Of a DNA stretch of 64,000 nucleotides, positions 1-10,362 are shown in pieces. Position numbers and translations under genes: made by a program. Source of the stretch: AP-15 sp963796155 (lineage in GTDB: Bacteria; Pseudomonadota; Alphaproteobacteria; ATCC43930; CGMCC-115725); contig CAWCKT010000024.1 in NCBI GenBank assembly GCA_963796155.1, forward strand, positions 29,350 to 93,349, read 5' to 3'. The notes beneath the pieces are model-generated. The model was not told the origin of the DNA, did no database searches, and was given only the letters and a program-made list of their open reading frames with translations. Numbering within the stretch: position 1 is the first letter of the stretch; the number at the start of each line of letters is the position of its first letter.

Positions 1-718
1 AACAACGTCACGCATTGCCGCCAGGAGCAGGGCATCCGGGTGATGTCGGTGCCCCAGAACATCCGCTGGGGACCGAAGGCGTCGAAGCAGCGCTGCAGGT
101 GCGGATGCAGGCTGCGGAAGGGGTATTCGTCCTCGGCGTAGCCTGCCTGCCCCGTCGCCTTGACCGCGACGTTCGGGTATCTGGCCAAGGCGAGCAATTC
201 CGGCTGGAGACGATAGGCCGCCTCGCCCTTGCTGGCGCGCGGCACGCCCATGTGGTCGACGATCAGTTTCAGGCCGGGGTGGCGCTCGGCGATCTTGCCG
301 ACGTCGGCAGGAACATCGCTGCGCCGAGCGCCACCGGCACTTGGGCGCGCTCGGCGGCGGGCCACAGCCAGTCGAGGGTGCCGTCGGTGAACCAGGATTG
401 CGGGTGTCGCTCGTTGGTATAGAAGCGCAGGCCGAGCATGCCCGGCCGCTCCTTCCAGTGCGCGACGAGATCGCGGCCGTTCGGGTCGTCGAGATAGAAC
501 CAGCCCATGATCGCAAAGCGGTCGGGGTATTTGCGCACCGCTGCGACCGCCAGCTCGTTCGAGTCCGGGTCCCACAGCACCGGGTGGACCAGCGCCCGGT
601 CGATGCCGGCCTCATCCATGCCGGCGATCGCCTGCTCGGCCGAATAGGGTTCCTGACGATGGTGCGGTGACGGCGTGCCCTTTTCCCAGAGATGGATCTG
701 TGCGTCGACGATCAACAT
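1..718 (-). pseudogene. Amidohydrolase (amidohydrolase-2 / TIM-barrel), frameshifted and cut by the window edge
   Basis: Predicted metal-dependent hydrolase of the amidohydrolase_2 family; the substrate is unknown. The start at 718 follows an AGAGGAAG ribosome site. The N-terminus LIVDAQIHLW carries the family's QIHLW version of the HxH metal motif. Reading is open to about 320, then the frame must slip by one missing base near 300-320. The other frame continues as DVGKIAERHPGLKLIVDHMG, typical of the strand before the metal-binding His, and on through the aspartate-type motif WGTDITR near position 45, after which it leaves the window. The family length is about 280-300 residues, so only the last few dozen are missing. 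Whether the slip is real decay or a base-calling error cannot be told here. Confidence 0.75.
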
Positions 719-739
719 GGGGCTTCCTCTTTTGTGCTC

Positions 740-1195
740 TCACTCCCTCCCGGTGCGGCCGTGGAAGGGGTCCGGGCCCGGGTCGCGCCCGGCGGCAACC
801 TCGGCCAGCCGGCCGAGGTAATGGGCCCAGCCTTCGCCATGGCCGGCGCATTGCTCGGCGTTGGGCAGGCCGCTGTGGGTCAGGCGCAGCAAGGTTCCGT
901 CCGGCTGCTCGATCAGGTCGATCTCGACCAGGCTCGACCCCGGCGGCACCACCTCGCTGCCGTCCCAGCCGAAGCTGTAGGACAGCCGGTGCACCGGCAC
1001 TACTTCGCGGAAGGCGCCGCGGGCGAAGCGAGCACCGGTGACATTGACGAGATAGAGCCCGCCAGGCTGCGGCTCAACTTGCGCCTCGGTTCCCATCCAA
1101 CGCAAGATCTTCTCCGGGTCGGTCAGCAGGGCGAACACCGCGGCGGGTGGTGCTGGGATGTGCGTCTCGCGGCGGACAACGAGGGCTTCTTGCAT
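740..1195 (-). CDS. SRPBCC (START/Bet v1-like, AHSA1-type) domain protein
   Basis: A 151-residue single-domain protein of the SRPBCC fold, a hydrophobic-cavity domain used for binding small ligands or in stress responses; the ligand is unknown. The start at 1195 is chosen because a strong GGAGGAGA site lies just upstream and the conserved opening ETHIPAPPAAVFALLTDPEK begins a few residues in. A longer reading starts at 1354 but its extra 53 residues are low-complexity Pro/Arg. Typical family landmarks are the FALLTDPEKILRWMG segment and the C-terminal GWAHYLGRLAEVAAG helix. It sits just upstream of the amidohydrolase on the same strand, with a 21-base gap, so the two may be cotranscribed. The domain call is secure; the function is not. 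Confidence 0.8.
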   Translation of the reverse strand: MQEALVVRRETHIPAPPAAVFALLTDPEKILRWMGTEAQVEPQPGGLYLVNVTGARFARGAFREVVPVHRLSYSFGWDGSEVVPPGSSLVEIDLIEQPDGTLLRLTHSGLPNAEQCAGHGEGWAHYLGRLAEVAAGRDPGPDPFHGRTGRE

Positions 1196-1383
1196 CGGTC
1201 TCCTCCAGAGTTGCGATCCATCCTCCACCTGCGGCGGAGGATGGACGGGCGCCGGGTTCGCGGCCTCGCCCCGAGGATAGACCGGCGGGGCCGGCTGAGC
1301 CATCGCCGCGGCGCGGATAAAGGGCCGGGGACGGTGGCGGCATGATTGCGGCACCGGTTACGCCACCACACCCACGGCTCGGC

Positions 1384-2145
1384 TCAGCGTTTGTACTCGT
1401 CGTGGCGGCGCCACCAGCCGCCCGTCTCGTTGCGTCCCTTGGGGGCACGGTCGAGCCACTGGTACATGCCCCAGAGGCCGTCCAGTCCGCGCGCATAGGT
1501 CGAATAGGTATGGTAGACGACGCCGTCCTCGAGCGCGAACGCGCTCATACCCGGCCGCTCGCGCCGGTATGTGTCCGGATCGGTCCCGCAGGCGGCCGCG
1601 AACCGGGCGACGGGCTCCGGGACCGGTGTCGCGACGATCGGGTGGCCGCTGCGCCGGTAGTTGTATTCGACGCCCCCCGCGCGCTGTTGCTTCTCGGTGA
1701 TCGAGACGTTGAAGTCGAAATTGAAGTCGCCGCGCAGCGAAGACGCCCAAGGAAACGTCCACCCCATCCGCCGCTTGTACGCTTGCAGCTTCGCGAGCGG
1801 CGCCTGCGACACCGCCCAAAGCATCACGTCATGGTTGGCCAGGTGCACGACGAAGCCGTCGAACCCGTCCGCGATCGCCGAGCAGGACGGACACCCCGCG
1901 GTATAGTCGGGCCCGAACATGAAGTGATAGACAAGGAGCTGCGAGCGCCCGCTGAAGAGATCTGCGATCGAGGCGCTCCCTTCATCGGTCTCGAATCGGT
2001 ACTCCTTGTCGACAGGGACCCACGGCAGCTCCCGACGTCGCCTCGCCAGCTCGTCGCTCCGGCGGGTCAGATCCTTCTCCGCCTCCAGTAGTTCGAGCCG
2101 CGCCTTCAACCACTGCTCCCGCGTTCCGGTTACATGAGTCGTCAT
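1384..2145 (-). CDS. DUF899 family thioredoxin-like protein
   Basis: A 253-residue cytoplasmic protein of the DUF899 (AhpC/TSA-related, thioredoxin-like) family. ATG at 2145 is preceded by GGAGGAAGAT, whereas the longer open frame upstream has no family similarity. The N-terminus (about residues 1-45) is a charged helix followed by LPWVPVDKEYRFET. The core contains YHFMFGPDYTAGCPSCSAIADG with the family's CxxC at about residues 95-98, and the end carries YHTYSTYARGLDGLWGMYQWLD. Such proteins are usually found next to SRPBCC/ArsR modules, as here, and are presumed redox proteins. No reaction is established for the family. Confidence 0.85.
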   Translation of the reverse strand: MTTHVTGTREQWLKARLELLEAEKDLTRRSDELARRRRELPWVPVDKEYRFETDEGSASIADLFSGRSQLLVYHFMFGPDYTAGCPSCSAIADGFDGFVVHLANHDVMLWAVSQAPLAKLQAYKRRMGWTFPWASSLRGDFNFDFNVSITEKQQRAGGVEYNYRRSGHPIVATPVPEPVARFAAACGTDPDTYRRERPGMSAFALEDGVVYHTYSTYARGLDGLWGMYQWLDRAPKGRNETGGWWRRHDEYKR

Positions 2146-2174
2146 ATCTTCCTCCGCTGGCTGGTGCGGCATCC

Positions 2175-2642
2175 TCACCCTCGCGGCAGTTCGCCGATTG
2201 GCGGCAGCGCCGTTCCGGATTCGAGCAAGGTCTTGAGGCTCGACAGGATTTTTGGCCAGCCGACGGAAACCGCAGCGATGAGCTTGGAACCGGGCCTGTC
2301 GATTTCGTGGGTGATGGTCAGCCTCACGACTTCGCCTGCTTGCTCGATCTCCATCTCGCAGCGCGCATAGCCTTCCTCGCGCAGCTCGGACCTGAACTCG
2401 TTGCGCCATTTGAGGACGAGCCGCTTCGGCTTTTCGATCGCGACGACTTCGCCCGCGTCAGCGATGCGACCATCCGGGAAGATCAGCTTCCAAGGCGAAC
2501 CTACCTTCCAGTCGGTCTCGATGTTCATGCCAAACCAGTACTTCTTCATGAAGTCTGGAGTGGTTAGCGCGGCCCACAACGCTTCCGGCGTTGTGCGGAT
2601 GTAGGTCACATATACAAAACTACTCGTGGCTCCTTTAGTCAT
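2175..2642 (-). CDS. SRPBCC / AHSA1-like protein, partner of the upstream ArsR regulator
   Basis: A 155-residue SRPBCC protein with the Activator-of-Hsp90-ATPase-like signature: YIRTTPEALWAALT near the start, then YWFGMNIETDWKVGSPW and a C-terminal SVGWPKILSSLKTLLE helix. ATG at 2642 is preferred over ATG at 2657 because AAGGAG lies six bases upstream of it. The start overlaps the last eight bases of the arsR-like gene, so translation is probably coupled. ArsR plus SRPBCC pairs of this kind are common in proteobacteria; the SRPBCC partner is thought to bind or process a small hydrophobic molecule, but no substrate can be named. Confidence 0.85.
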   Translation of the reverse strand: MTKGATSSFVYVTYIRTTPEALWAALTTPDFMKKYWFGMNIETDWKVGSPWKLIFPDGRIADAGEVVAIEKPKRLVLKWRNEFRSELREEGYARCEMEIEQAGEVVRLTITHEIDRPGSKLIAAVSVGWPKILSSLKTLLESGTALPPIGELPRG

Positions 2643-2958
2643 GGCGTTCTCCTTCAAGGTCTTGCTTTAGCTCTGAAAGTGCACCCAGGCGGGGGAACTC
2701 GAATTTGCTGATCCAACGCTCGGCGATCTCATTGATCGGAACAGGATTGATGAAGTGCAGCTTTTCTCGGCCTTGCCGCTTCCAAGAGACGAGATTGGCC
2801 TCCTCGAGAACCGCCAAATGCTTCGCAACCGCTTGGCGGGTCATCTCCAGCCCCTGGCACAGCTCACCAAGGGTCTGGCCATTCCTGCGGTGCAGCCGAT
2901 CCAGCAACCGCCGGCGGCTTGTATCGGCCAAAGCGCGAAACACGATGTCCTCGTCCAT
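2635..2958 (-). CDS. ArsR-family winged-helix transcriptional regulator
   Basis: A 107-residue ArsR/SmtB-type repressor without an obvious metal-binding cysteine set. The winged-helix runs from about residue 5 (FRALADTSRRRLLDRL) through the recognition helix LEMTRQAVAKHLAVLEEANLV and the wing RQGREKLHFINP. It belongs to the SRPBCC-linked group rather than the arsenic/zinc sensors. ATG at 2958 is used because the conserved domain starts right after it, although no strong ribosome site is visible. The gene is first in a two-gene unit with the SRPBCC protein and has a promoter with two operator-like dyads immediately upstream, so autorepression is likely. Confidence 0.88.
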   Translation of the reverse strand: MDEDIVFRALADTSRRRLLDRLHRRNGQTLGELCQGLEMTRQAVAKHLAVLEEANLVSWKRQGREKLHFINPVPINEIAERWISKFEFPRLGALSELKQDLEGERHD

Positions 2959-2973
2959 GCCGGGGCAATATGG

Positions 2974-3020
2974 AACCGCTTGGTTGCCTAACCATACGGA
3001 ACCAATTGGTTGCCTGTCAA
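2974..3020 (-). promoter_or_regulatory. Promoter and twin operator of the ArsR-SRPBCC unit
   Basis: Read on the minus strand, TTGACA (3020-3015) is followed after 18 bases by TATGGT (2996-2991). Two copies of GGCAACCA-N3-GGTTCC lie 26 bases apart: one fills the promoter spacer and contains the perfect palindrome AACCAATTGGTT (3000-3011), and the other (AACC-N4-GGTT, 2974-2985) lies downstream of the -10. This is the expected geometry for an autoregulated ArsR-family repressor. Confidence 0.6.
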
Positions 3021-3107
3021 GCAAAAACGCGGCGCCCTGCGTCGAAGATACGCGCTGGGCTGTCGTGACCTTCGACAGGCCAGGGGCCGTGGCGGCATGA
3101 TCGCGGC

Positions 3108-4178
3108 ATGGATCTGCCAATGGATTTGCCTGGGGCCCTCGCTTGGCTGGTGGACGAGGCCGGCGCCTCGTCCGGCCCTGACCGGTTTCTGGCCGAGCTC
3201 GGCGGCCGGCTGCTGGCCGACGGCCTGCCGCTGGCCGGCGGCGCCCTGACGCTCGCGGTGCCGCATCCGATCATCGCTCGCCGTACCTGGCTGTGGCGGG
3301 CGGAGACCGGGGCGGTGATCGAGGCGCTGAGCTTCGCCGGCAGCCCGCCCAACCAAGCCGGGCGCGACTGGCTGGTTGGGCTGGGCCCGGTGCAGGAGGA
3401 CACGGTCGGACCGGCGCCGGATGGTCCGGTGCTGGGCTGGGCCGGGACCCGGCCGTTCGGCCGCGCCGAGGCCGGCCGGCTGCGCCAGGCCGCGCGCTTC
3501 GCCGCCGCACCGTTGGCCGCCCTCTCCGCGCGGGCGGCGCTGGCAGCGCTGCTCGAGGCCTATCTCGGCCGGCGCAGCGCCGCCCGGGTGCAGGCCGGCG
3601 CGCTGCGCCGCGGCGCCGGGGAGACGATCCGCGCGGCACTGCTCTGTGCCGATCTGCGCGACTTCACCGCGCTCTCCGAGGCGACCGAGCCCGCGGCGAT
3701 GATCGCCGCCCTCGACGCCTGGTTCGACCGCATCGCCGGGGCGGTGCACGCATTCGGAGGCGAGGTGCTCAAATTCATCGGCGACGGCGTGCTGGCGATC
3801 TTCCCGGTCACCGGCGCGCCGGCCGAGGCCTGCGAGGCGGCGCAGCGCGCGGTCGCCGCGGCCCGCGCCGGCATGGCCCATCTGGATGCGGTGCGGCAGG
3901 CGCAGGGGCTGCCACCGCTGCCCTTCGGCGCGGCCCTGCATTTGGGCGAGATACTGTGGGGCAATATCGGCGCGGCCGACCGGCTGGACTTCACCGCGAT
4001 CGGCTCCGCGGTCAACCTGGTCAGCCGTTTGGAGGGGCTGTGCCGGCCGCTCGGCCGCTCGGTCCTGATCTCGGGCGCGGTCGCCGCCGAGACCACCACA
4101 CCGCTGGTGCCGCTGGGCGAACACATGCTGCGCGGTATCGCCGCACCCTGCGCCGTCTTCACCCTGCCGGATGCGTGA
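3108..4178 (+). CDS. Class III adenylate cyclase
   Basis: Makes cyclic AMP from ATP. The protein has 356 residues: an N-terminal half (about 1-175) of unknown fold rich in Ala/Leu, then the class III catalytic domain (about 180-350). Visible catalytic features are LLCADLRDFTALSE with the first metal-binding Asp, EVLKFIGDGVLAIFP with the ATP-selecting Lys and second metal Asp, and DFTAIGSAVNLVSRLE with the transition-state Asn and Arg. No membrane segment is seen, so it is probably soluble. A second in-frame ATG lies at 3120 because a 12-base repeat gives MDLPMDLP; either could be used. A shrunken copy of its catalytic core lies downstream at about 6701-6829, beyond katG. Confidence 0.88.
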   Translation: MDLPMDLPGALAWLVDEAGASSGPDRFLAELGGRLLADGLPLAGGALTLAVPHPIIARRTWLWRAETGAVIEALSFAGSPPNQAGRDWLVGLGPVQEDTVGPAPDGPVLGWAGTRPFGRAEAGRLRQAARFAAAPLAALSARAALAALLEAYLGRRSAARVQAGALRRGAGETIRAALLCADLRDFTALSEATEPAAMIAALDAWFDRIAGAVHAFGGEVLKFIGDGVLAIFPVTGAPAEACEAAQRAVAAARAGMAHLDAVRQAQGLPPLPFGAALHLGEILWGNIGAADRLDFTAIGSAVNLVSRLEGLCRPLGRSVLISGAVAAETTTPLVPLGEHMLRGIAAPCAVFTLPDA

Positions 4179-4479
4179 GCGGCCGGTCGCCAACGAGCAT
4201 CCTCGGCCTATAGCAGACATTCTTGCCCAACCTGCGGCATCGGCCAGATCGGCAAGGGAACCCGCCCTGTTGGCGCGTCAGTCGGTGCGGTTCTCAATCG
4301 ATGGGGTAGCGCACAACCCGGCGGGTCACGCCTTGAAACTCACTAAATTGTACCGATTCTAAACTACATGTCTATCACCGGCGGAGCTGACGATGATGCG
4401 ATCGCCCTCCGATGTGCCGAAGCCGCGGCCGGCGGCGTTATCCCTTACGGGAACGAGCGGAACGCGATTGGAGAGAAAC
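4179..4479 (+). promoter_or_regulatory. Gene-free leader of katG
   Basis: About 300 bases with no supportable gene. A weak promoter candidate is TTGAAA (4333-4338) followed after 18 bases by TTCTAA (4357-4362). GGAGAG at 4470-4475 is the ribosome site that fixes the katG start. I see no clear OxyR or Fur box. Confidence 0.35.
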
Positions 4480-6652
<2,173 letters not shown>

Positions 6653-6673
6653 TCTCTGCGACGGAAGCCATCA

Positions 6674-6708
6674 GGGCGGCGTTTTCAAAATGACTTGAAA
6701 TGCCGCCC
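6674..6708 (+). terminator. Hairpin after katG
   Basis: GGGCGGC (6674-6680) pairs with GCCGCCC (6702-6708), and the inner TTTCAA can pair with TTGAAA. It sits 22 bases past the katG stop. There is no T-run after it, so termination is only plausible. Confidence 0.4.
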
Positions 6709-6829
6709 GGGTGCGGGCCGGCGCGCGGCGCCTGGGAGACTATCAGAGTCTGCGCGACTTCACCGCGCTCTCCGAGGCGATCGCCGCCCTCGACGCCTGG
6801 TTCGATCCCACCTGGATGGAGGCGAAATG
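6701..6829 (+). pseudogene. Fragment of the upstream class III adenylate cyclase
   Basis: This stretch matches the cyclase gene at about 3586-3727 nearly base for base in blocks, including the segment for LRDFTALSEA and for IAALDAWFD, but with internal deletions. One deletion removes the bases between two GAGGCGA repeats (absent part equivalent to about 3683-3700). It then runs into unrelated sequence and a stop at 6827-6829. It is not a gene by itself. It shows that a second copy of the cyclase segment once lay on the other side of katG. Confidence 0.7.
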
Positions 6830-7295
6830 AGCGGCGCATAGGCGGCAAACAGCGTGTGCTGATTGACATATTTGCATTTGCATGCTATTTTGACAATGAC
6901 CGATGAATTTTAACGATCGCTTTGTATACACTCGCTGTCGCGCACAGCCATGCACCCCGGGACGTTTGCACTTTCGTCAACGAGCAGACGGGCCGACCGA
7001 CACGAGCTCTTATTCCGCTGTTCTTTCATTCGCTACGCTGTCCGGGTCGAGGATTCCTGCGGCGAAGAAGCGGTCCGTCGCTGTTAATTTCCTGTAAAAA
7101 CAGCAGAAACAGCGGAGGCCCCATCCGGAACGGGTGGCATGTACGGCGTCTTGGGAGGGAGGCTCCGCCGCATTCAAGCAGGCCTTCGCCGACCATACCG
7201 ATCACCGGGCCTTTGCGCCGTTTGCGGGCGGAGCGGTTGCCGGTGATCCGGCGGATTTGTTAGACTCGCCCGCGGACTGGGTGAGGTGCCGAGAG
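6830..7295. other. Gene-free stretch before tusA
   Basis: About 465 bases without a recognisable gene. It opens with an AT-rich patch (about 6860-6910) that contains repeated TTTGCAT and TTGACA-like words. Open frames across it show no family-like features. Confidence 0.4.
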
Positions 7296-7547
7296 ATGAC
7301 GCTGGCTGGTAACGTGACGGTGGACGCGACCCTCGATGCCACCGGATTGCTGTGCCCGTTGCCTGTGCTGAAGGCGCGGCGGGCGCTGAAGCCGCTCGCT
7401 CCCGGCGCAATCCTCGAGGTGCTGGCGACCGATCCAGGTGCCACCAAGGATTTTCAGCATTTCTGTCAAACCACCGGGTGCGAACTGCTCGAAGCAAGTG
7501 AGCAGCAAGGCGGAGTCTTGCGCTTTGTGATGCGCAAGCCGGGTTGA
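7296..7547 (+). CDS. tusA: TusA/SirA-family sulfur carrier protein
   Basis: An 83-residue sulfur-transfer protein. It has the family opening DATGLLCPLPVLKARRAL with the active CPxP cysteine at about residue 21, followed by GAILEVLATDPGATKDFQHFC and a C-terminal sheet. TusA proteins pass persulfide sulfur to tRNA thiolation or to other sulfur metabolism. ATG at 7296 has GAGGTG seven bases upstream, and longer in-frame starts add sequence unlike the family. It lies 13 bases ahead of the iron-type dehydrogenase on the same strand, so the two are probably cotranscribed. The symbol is by family; the exact role in this strain is open. Confidence 0.85.
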   Translation: MTLAGNVTVDATLDATGLLCPLPVLKARRALKPLAPGAILEVLATDPGATKDFQHFCQTTGCELLEASEQQGGVLRFVMRKPG

Positions 7548-7560
7548 GGGGAGGTTGCCG

Positions 7561-8722
7561 ATGGTTTCGATCGTCACGACGCCGCGCCAGATGGCGGTTG
7601 GCGGTGGGGCGCTCGCCGAGCTGCCGGGCATATTGCAGCGTTTCGGGCTCGCCAGTCCGTTGATCGTTACCGATCCCTTTCTCGCGCGCTCGGCACATCT
7701 CGAGCGGGCGATCGGCCATCTCGACGGCGCCGGCATTCCGTGGACGGATGTTCTCAGACACCGTCGCGGACCCGACGACGGCGGTTGTCGAGGCCGGCGC
7801 CGCTCGCCTGGCCGAGGGAGGCTTCGACAGCCTCGTCGCGATCGGCGGGGGCAGCTCGATTGATACCGCCAAGGCGATGAGCGTGCTCGTCGCCAATGGC
7901 GGACGGATGCGCGACTACAAGGTTCCGGCCGAGATCCCGAAGGCCGGCCCGCCGCTCGTCGCGATCCCGACGACCGCCGGCACCGGCTCGGAGGTGACGC
8001 GGTTCACCGTGATCACCGATACCGAGAGCGACGAGAAGATGCTGATCGCCGGGCTCGCCTGTTGCCCGCTGGCGGCGATCGTCGATTACGAGCTGACACT
8101 ATCGATGCCACTGCGGCTGACCGCGGATACCGGGCTCGACAGCTTGACCCACGCGATCGAGGCCTATGTCAGCCGCCGGGCCAATCCGTTTACCGACGGG
8201 CTTGCCAAGAATGCGATGGGTCTGATCGCGCGCCACATCAGGACTGCCTGCGCCGAGCCCGACAACCGGGCCGCGCGCGAGGCGATGATGCTCGGCGCCA
8301 CCACGGCAGGGATGGCGTTCTCCAACGCGAGCGTTTGCCTCGTGCATGGCATGAGCCGGCCGATCGGCGCCTTCTTCCACGTGCCTCACGGCTTGTCCAA
8401 TGCAATGCTGCTGCCCGAGATCACCGCCTTCTCGGTACCGGCCGCGCTCGAGCGTTATGCCGACTGCGCCCGGGCGATGGGGATCGCCGAGGAAGCGGAA
8501 GGGAGCCAGGCTGCGGTCGCCCGTCTGCTCGACGAGCTCCGCCAGCTCAACTTGGATCTCCAGGTCCCGACGCCGCGCGCCTGGGGGATCGATGCCGCGC
8601 GCTACGAAGAGCTGCTGCCAGTAATGGCGAGCCAGGCGCTCGCCTCGGGCTCGCCCGCCAACAACCCGCGAATCCCGACGACCGGCGAGATCGTCGAACT
8701 CTATCGCCGCGTCTATGGGTGA
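7561..8722 (+). pseudogene. Iron-containing (type III) alcohol dehydrogenase, one frameshift
   Basis: NAD(P)-dependent, metal-dependent alcohol or semialdehyde dehydrogenase. ATG at 7561 follows GAGGGGAGG. The first frame gives VSIVTTPRQMAVGGGALAELPG and the Rossmann part, up to IPWTDV. One extra base near 7745 then moves the reading to MFSDTVADPTTAVVEAG, and the rest is complete: IGGGSSIDTAKAM, IPTTAGTGSEVTRF, and the metal ligands in DSLTHAIEAYV, HGMSRPIGAFF and HVPHGLSNAMLLP. The repaired length is about 386 residues, as expected. Substrate is unknown; cosubstrates in this family range from ethanol to lactaldehyde and maleylacetate. Confidence 0.88.
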
Positions 8723-8780
8723 CGCGCGATTGACGGGCCGCGATGTAGATAATTTAGGACAAATTACAGGGATCACCGAG

Positions 8781-9506
8781 ATGGTCGATTTTGCCGGCAG
8801 CCACGTTGTCGTCACCGGCGGCACGGGCGCCCTCGGCAGGGCAGTGATCGCAGCGTTGCGCGCGGCTCGTGCGGTCTGCCACGTGCCGAACCTGGTGGCA
8901 GCGGAACTCGACGACTTCCCGTACGCGTCAGATCCCGGCGTCCACATCGCCGGTGGCGTGGATCTTGCCGATGAGGCGGCGGTTCGAGGTTTTTATCAGG
9001 CCCTTCCGCCGCTCTGGGCGTCGATCCACTTGGCCGGCGGCTTTGCCATGGCGCCGATCGGCGAGATCTCGGGGGCCGATTTCATCGCGCAATTCCGCAT
9101 GAATGCACTGTCGTGCTTCTTGTGCTCGGCGGCCGCGGTCGCCGCATTTCGTGCGCGCAAGGAACCGGGTCCCGGCGATGCCCTAGGCGGGCGGATCGTC
9201 AATGTTTCGGCCCGGCCGGCGCTGGAGCCGCGGCTCGGTGCCGGCATGGTCGCCTACACCGTGTCCAAAAGCGCCGTGGCGGCGCTGACCCAGGCGCTGG
9301 CGCAAGAGACGACCGACGAGGAGATCTGGGTCAATGCGGTCGCCCCCTCGGTCCTCGACACCCCGGCGAACCGGGCGGCGATGCCGGACGCCAACTATCG
9401 CCGCTGGGTCGCCCCGGCGGATCTCGCCGAAATCGTCACCTTCCTTGCCTCGCCGGCCAATCGCGTGACCCGCGGCGCGGTCATCCCGGTCTACGGCGGG
9501 TCATAA
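8781..9506 (+). CDS. Short-chain dehydrogenase/reductase (SDR)
   Basis: NAD(P)-dependent oxidoreductase of the classical SDR family, about 241 residues. The cofactor motif VVVTGGTGALG is at about residues 9-19, HLAGGF replaces the usual NNAG-type motif, NVSARPAL supplies the serine, and YTVSK is the catalytic Tyr-Lys pair. An upstream ATG at 8715 overlaps the dehydrogenase stop and would add 22 residues. I prefer ATG at 8781 because the conserved fold begins directly after it and AGGGA lies nine bases upstream. It ends AVIPVYGGS, as is typical. Substrate is unknown; its position next to the iron-type dehydrogenase suggests a shared small-alcohol or ketone pathway. Confidence 0.87.
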   Translation: MVDFAGSHVVVTGGTGALGRAVIAALRAARAVCHVPNLVAAELDDFPYASDPGVHIAGGVDLADEAAVRGFYQALPPLWASIHLAGGFAMAPIGEISGADFIAQFRMNALSCFLCSAAAVAAFRARKEPGPGDALGGRIVNVSARPALEPRLGAGMVAYTVSKSAVAALTQALAQETTDEEIWVNAVAPSVLDTPANRAAMPDANYRRWVAPADLAEIVTFLASPANRVTRGAVIPVYGGS

Positions 9507-9650
9507 TTTCGGTCGGTCCTGTATCGGTGCTCTCGCAGCGCAACAGGATTTTAATAGAAGTTACTTAAAATACCGGAGAAACTGGATGTTGCACCGCAGC
9601 ATTAACGGGTCTATCTTTGTCTCAATGGAGGGATGAAGCGTGAGGTACCG

Positions 9651-9839
9651 ATGAAACAGCACCTTATCCGCCTCGACCGGATTGCCGGCGAGATGAATGC
9701 GTGGCTTCTCGTGATCGCGATCGGGCTGGGCATGCTCGACCTGGCCGTTCTGATCGCCAAGTGCATGCCGGCCGTGCCGGTCCCGTCCGCCGCCACCAGC
9801 GCTGCCGGTCACGAGCACGCCGGTGATTCTCGGAGCTGA
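9651..9839 (+). CDS. Small single-pass membrane protein, hypothetical
   Basis: A 62-residue protein with one hydrophobic span (about residues 15-36, MNAWLLVIAIGLGMLDLAVL) after a short polar helix that contains IRLDRIAGEMNAW. ATG at 9651 has GAGGT four bases upstream; another ATG at 9633 lacks proper spacing. Short proteins with this RIAGxMNAWLLVIAIGL pattern recur in alphaproteobacterial genomes, but I know no function. Confidence 0.6.
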   Translation: MKQHLIRLDRIAGEMNAWLLVIAIGLGMLDLAVLIAKCMPAVPVPSAATSAAGHEHAGDSRS

Positions 9840-9852
9840 TTCGGAGCCCCTC

Positions 9853-10182
9853 ATGCATACGGTTGTCGGACCTATCCTGATGAAGGAGGGATGCTACGCC
9901 TTCGACTTGTGGACCCCGGAAGAGGGGTTGAGCCGGGGCTACGCCTATCGCCGCGTCGAAGATGCCCACTACGCGCGCAACGTCGAAATCAGATCACGCA
10001 GCCGAGGGCGGCCAGGTCCCGCGGTGGCCTGCAGCACTCTCGACGAGTTCGCTGTGGCGGTGGCCGAACTCGACGCGACTTTTCGCACCCTGGTATCGAA
10101 CCTCGATGCCAACTCGGCCGAAGCCGCCCATTCGCCCAAAGAGCATCGCCGCGTCCCGATCGCAGTCGTTCTCGATCGCTGA
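9853..10182 (+). CDS. Hypothetical protein
   Basis: A 109-residue soluble protein that I do not recognise. ATG at 9853 has GGAG six bases upstream. It starts HTVVGPILMKEGCYAFDLWTP and is acidic, then basic in the middle (RSRSRGRPG). It shows no signal peptide or membrane segment. It lies 13 bases after the small membrane protein and may share its transcript. Codon use looks normal for the window, which supports a real gene. Confidence 0.5.
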   Translation: MHTVVGPILMKEGCYAFDLWTPEEGLSRGYAYRRVEDAHYARNVEIRSRSRGRPGPAVACSTLDEFAVAVAELDATFRTLVSNLDANSAEAAHSPKEHRRVPIAVVLDR

Positions 10183-10295
10183 CTGTCGGGGGACGCCGGG
10201 GAAATCAGCGCCAGAAGCGCACGCTTCGCCTGCAGCATCCTCGACCCGCGAGGAGTGCGTGATGTCCTGGCACACGATTTGCTTCCCGTTTGGCG

Positions 10296-10321
10296 AGATT
10301 TGCGCGAACCCGCGCAAATCT
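10296..10321 (+). promoter_or_regulatory. Perfect 11-bp hairpin in the leader of the triuret-hydrolase-like gene
   Basis: AGATTTGCGCG (10296-10306), loop AACC, then CGCGCAAATCT (10311-10321). It lies 41 bases before the start codon at 10363 with no T-run after it. It could be a leader structure, a regulator site, or a terminator for the upstream gene. Confidence 0.45.
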
Positions 10322-10362
10322 GCCCGCCATTTCTCGGCGGCAGACCGGCAAAGCGGGATGTC

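Noticed and set aside
2988..4220. Long leftward open frame opposite the adenylate cyclase
   Set aside because: Antisense shadow in GC-rich DNA; low-complexity Arg/Gly/Ala protein without family features, while the plus strand carries all cyclase motifs.
6922..7263. Possible gene upstream of tusA
   Set aside because: No recognisable domain, no ribosome site, and odd composition for the window.
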